Source of the DNA: Mangrovimonas xylaniphaga
GTDB lineage: Bacteria; Bacteroidota; Bacteroidia; Flavobacteriales; Flavobacteriaceae
Assembly (NCBI RefSeq): GCF_001280435.1
Contig: NZ_LBIP01000018.1
Coordinates: 496,001 to 560,000, forward strand
Length of the DNA stretch: 64,000 bases
Direction of reading: 5' to 3'
Below, piece after piece: positions 61,864 through 64,000 of the stretch (its first letter is position 1; each line of letters opens with the position of its first letter). The notes below the pieces were generated by a model. It was not told where the DNA came from and did no database searches. It worked only from the letters and a program-made list of their open reading frames with translations. The position numbers were made by a program, and so were the translations under genes.

Positions 61864-63255
61864 TTAATCAGTTTGCAAAACTTGTTTTGGGACACGTAGC
61901 AACAAAATGATACCAATCAAAAAGAAAATAAATAAAAATAGAATAGAGTTTCGCATGCTTCCTGTTATTTGATCAATTGTTCCATAAATCACCATCCCGA
62001 TGACAATCCCTATTTTTTCAGAAACATCAAAAAAGCTAAAATAGGAAGTGGTGTCCTTGGTTTCCGGCAAAAACTTAGAATAGGTAGAACGCGACAATGC
62101 CTGTATGCCTCCCATCACCAAACCTACAAAAGCAGCTGTAATGTAAAACTGAATCGGGGTCTCTACAAAATAGCCATAAAAACAGAGTGCCATCCAAATA
62201 AAATTGATGACAATCAATGTTGGAATATTACCAAATCTCTCAGAAGCTCTTGAGGTTAGAAATGCTCCTAGGATAGCCACTACCTGAATTACCAAAATAC
62301 TTACAATTAAACCCAGCGTCTTTTCACTTTCTCCTCCCCAATTAATTTCCTGCTCTCCAAAATAAGTAGCTACCAACATAATGGTTTGAACCGCCATACT
62401 ATACACAAAAAACGCATATAAATAGCGCTTTAATCTTAGATTATGTGTTAAACCGTCCCATACCTTTTTAAGCTCCTTAAAACCATTAAAAAGTACTTGT
62501 TTATTCACTTTTCCATTGCTTTTAGAAAGTCCTTTCGGCAACACTCTAAAGGTATATTGACTGAACAACACCCACCACACACCTACGGTAATAAACGAAT
62601 AACGCATAGCTTCAATAGAGGCATCATCTTTTGCTTTTTGAAGTGCCTCTGCAATTTCAAGCTCAGAGCCTGTTTCTCTTACGGTTTCTGATATACTAAT
62701 ATCAAACCCAAAGACATTTGGGAACATTACCATGGCCAAATTCAAAAGCAACAACAAAACACTTCCTATATACCCCAAACTAAACCCTTTGGCACTGATT
62801 TTGTCCTGCTGTTCTTCAAAAGCTATATCTGGTAAATAGGAATTGTAAAACACCAAACTACCCCAATACCCAATCAATCCAAAAAAATAAAAGAGTAAGC
62901 TTAAATAAATATGATCTAGACTGAATCTATAAAGTCCTAGGCAACCCACAGCTCCCAAATAGCAAAAGAACTGCATGAAGACTTTTTTATTTCCAATATA
63001 ATCGGCCACCCCTGATAAGATTGGAGAAATAAAGGCTACAACCAAAAACGTAAAAGCTGTTATAAAAGTGATTAAAGCTGTGTTTTTAAATTCATAACCA
63101 AAAGCGTGAACTTTATTGTCATCAACAAAATTTAAGGTCCCATAAAAAATGGGGAAAATGGTTGAAGCAATGGTTAAAGTATAAACGGAATTGGCCCAAT
63201 CGTAGAAGGCCCAGGCATTCAGAAGTTTTTTACTTCCCTTGGGGTATGTTGTCAT
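61864..63255 (-). CDS. MFS transporter, UMF1/Atg22-like
   Basis: 463 residues, about 12 membrane helices. Start with LLNAWAFYDWANSVYTLTIASTIFPIFYG and the later FYNSYLPDIAFEEQQDKISAKGFSLGYIGSV are hallmarks of the UMF1 subgroup of the major facilitator superfamily (Atg22-like), implied in amino-acid or other solute efflux. Substrate unknown. A + strand gene lies beyond its 3' end and the M48 gene upstream ends in a terminator. Confidence 0.9.
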   Translation of the reverse strand: MTTYPKGSKKLLNAWAFYDWANSVYTLTIASTIFPIFYGTLNFVDDNKVHAFGYEFKNTALITFITAFTFLVVAFISPILSGVADYIGNKKVFMQFFCYLGAVGCLGLYRFSLDHIYLSLLFYFFGLIGYWGSLVFYNSYLPDIAFEEQQDKISAKGFSLGYIGSVLLLLLNLAMVMFPNVFGFDISISETVRETGSELEIAEALQKAKDDASIEAMRYSFITVGVWWVLFSQYTFRVLPKGLSKSNGKVNKQVLFNGFKELKKVWDGLTHNLRLKRYLYAFFVYSMAVQTIMLVATYFGEQEINWGGESEKTLGLIVSILVIQVVAILGAFLTSRASERFGNIPTLIVINFIWMALCFYGYFVETPIQFYITAAFVGLVMGGIQALSRSTYSKFLPETKDTTSYFSFFDVSEKIGIVIGMVIYGTIDQITGSMRNSILFLFIFFLIGIILLLRVPKQVLQTD

Positions 63256-63267
63256 AAAAAGTGGTTA

Positions 63268-63299
63268 TAAAAAAAAAAGCTACACCTAAGGCGTAGCTT
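63268..63299 (-). terminator. Terminator after the M48 peptidase gene
   Basis: A 10-bp stem (63277-63286 with 63290-63299, one G-U in the minus-strand RNA) then a T run on the minus strand. It sits between the peptidase stop codon (63331) and the transporter start. Confidence 0.85.
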
Positions 63300-63330
63300 C
63301 GAAAGTAAACAAATTTTTAAAATTATAACT

Positions 63331-64000
63331 TTATTTGATGAAGGATGTCACTCCAAACTTTTTGGCCTCTGCCCTCGCAGTTGGCACCAAAGCCTTCAAA
63401 TTATTGATTCTTGTTTGATTGGAAGGGTGTGTACTCAACAATTCTGGTGGAGCCTGTCCTCCACTGTCAGCCGCCATACGTTCCCATAAACCAACCGCTT
63501 CCGCAGGATCGTACCCCGCAATAGCCATTAGGGTCAGCCCTATTTTATCAGCTTCGCTTTCATGACTACGGCTAAATGGCAACATTCCCAACACATTGGA
63601 ACCTACCCCATAATAAGAGTTGAAAGCATCCCTATCACTCTCATTGTTGATGGCCATATTACCTGCCAAGGCTATTCCCTGTTGCACATATGCTGCGCTC
63701 ATTCGCTGTTGGCCGTGATTGGCCAAGGCGTGCGATACCTCATGTCCCATAATGGTTGCTACTCCAGCTTCTCCATTGGCAATAGGTAAAATACCTGTAT
63801 AGAACACAATTTTCCCTCCAGGCATACACCAAGCATTCTTTTGGTCATCCTTGATAAGATTGTACTCCCACTTGTAATCCTTTAGATAGCCTTGATATCC
63901 ATTGGCATCCAACCATAGTTTTGCAGCAGCTGCAATTTTTTCTCCTACATGTTTAATCATTTCAGCATCTTTAGTGCCCTTGATTATTTCGTGTTCATTT
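63331..64000 (-). CDS. M48-family metallopeptidase, 5'-truncated by window edge
   Basis: The frame is open past the first ATG (63960) to the window end (NEHEIIKGTKDAEM), so the N-terminus is missing; 223 residues are visible. It contains the zinc motif IMGHEVSHALANHG (HExxH) and the third-ligand segment HESEADKIGLTLMAIAGYD, then THPSNQTRINNL near the C-terminus. This is the M48 (BepA/LoiP-like) pattern of periplasmic peptidases in outer-membrane quality control; a signal or lipoprotein signal is expected upstream but not in view. Confidence 0.9.
   Translation of the reverse strand, partial: NEHEIIKGTKDAEMIKHVGEKIAAAAKLWLDANGYQGYLKDYKWEYNLIKDDQKNAWCMPGGKIVFYTGILPIANGEAGVATIMGHEVSHALANHGQQRMSAAYVQQGIALAGNMAINNESDRDAFNSYYGVGSNVLGMLPFSRSHESEADKIGLTLMAIAGYDPAEAVGLWERMAADSGGQAPPELLSTHPSNQTRINNLKALVPTARAEAKKFGVTSFIK

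Noticed and set aside
1-64000. tRNA, rRNA, CRISPR arrays, insertion sequences, prophage
   Set aside because: I saw no cloverleaf-like sequence, spaced direct repeats, transposase or integrase frames, or phage structural genes in the window.

Overview
The window is AT-rich chromosomal DNA of a member of the Bacteroidota, most likely a marine Flavobacteriaceae. The signs are type IX secretion C-terminal sorting domains ending in KKKIVI, a CarboxypepD_reg-type TonB-dependent receptor, many promoter elements of the Bacteroidota type TAnnTTTG, lineage-typical small membrane proteins (DUF4834, CAL67264 family), and a probable capnine (sulfonolipid) locus. I see no rRNA, tRNA, CRISPR array, insertion sequence or prophage. 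Most of the window reads as ordinary chromosome with accessory islands.

Layout. 1-6.8 kb: 3' part of a UvrA, a DUF3667 membrane protein, a lipoprotein, an orphan LytTR response regulator, and a secreted Y/N/R-rich protein behind a sigma-54-like promoter. 6.8-12.3 kb: a four-gene minus-strand surface-polysaccharide operon (DUF4834, YfhO-like, glycosyltransferase, flippase). 12.4-14.6 kb: an outer-membrane protein and a GNAT protein. 14.6-19.2 kb: an alpha-oxoamine synthase next to a cysteine-synthase-like enzyme (probable capB/capA), then oligopeptidase B. 19.3-23.1 kb: YbaB, threonine aldolase, a zinc metalloprotease. 23.3-26.7 kb: the ATP-grasp / alpha-E / transglutaminase trio. 26.7-31.3 kb: prfB with a programmed +1 frameshift, arsC, a small helical secreted protein and a TonB-type receptor. 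31.3-33.3 kb: a 58-aa membrane protein and a peroxiredoxin-VOC-SRPBCC operon. 33.5-38.3 kb: fumC, hutI (TTG start), a coiled-coil membrane protein, and an arginase-family protein that has lost its metal ligands.

38.3-47.0 kb holds seven minus-strand genes: a coiled-coil protein, an unknown protein, an AAA ATPase, a NudK-type Nudix hydrolase, an unknown soluble protein, and two membrane proteins. Several overlap by a few bases. I cannot assign the set to any described pathway; it is the best candidate here for an undescribed system.

47-55 kb: a metallo-beta-lactamase-fold lipoprotein, a small membrane protein, another lipoprotein, a phosphodiesterase-TPR-sulfotransferase fusion overlapped by a 51-aa gene, and three tandem paralogues with type IX sorting domains. 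55-64 kb: ettA, a small membrane protein, a MarR-pirin-flavin reductase cluster with a clear double operator over its promoter, an acyl-CoA carboxylase beta subunit, DoxX, a lipoprotein, a UMF1-type transporter, and the C-terminal part of an M48 peptidase cut by the window end.
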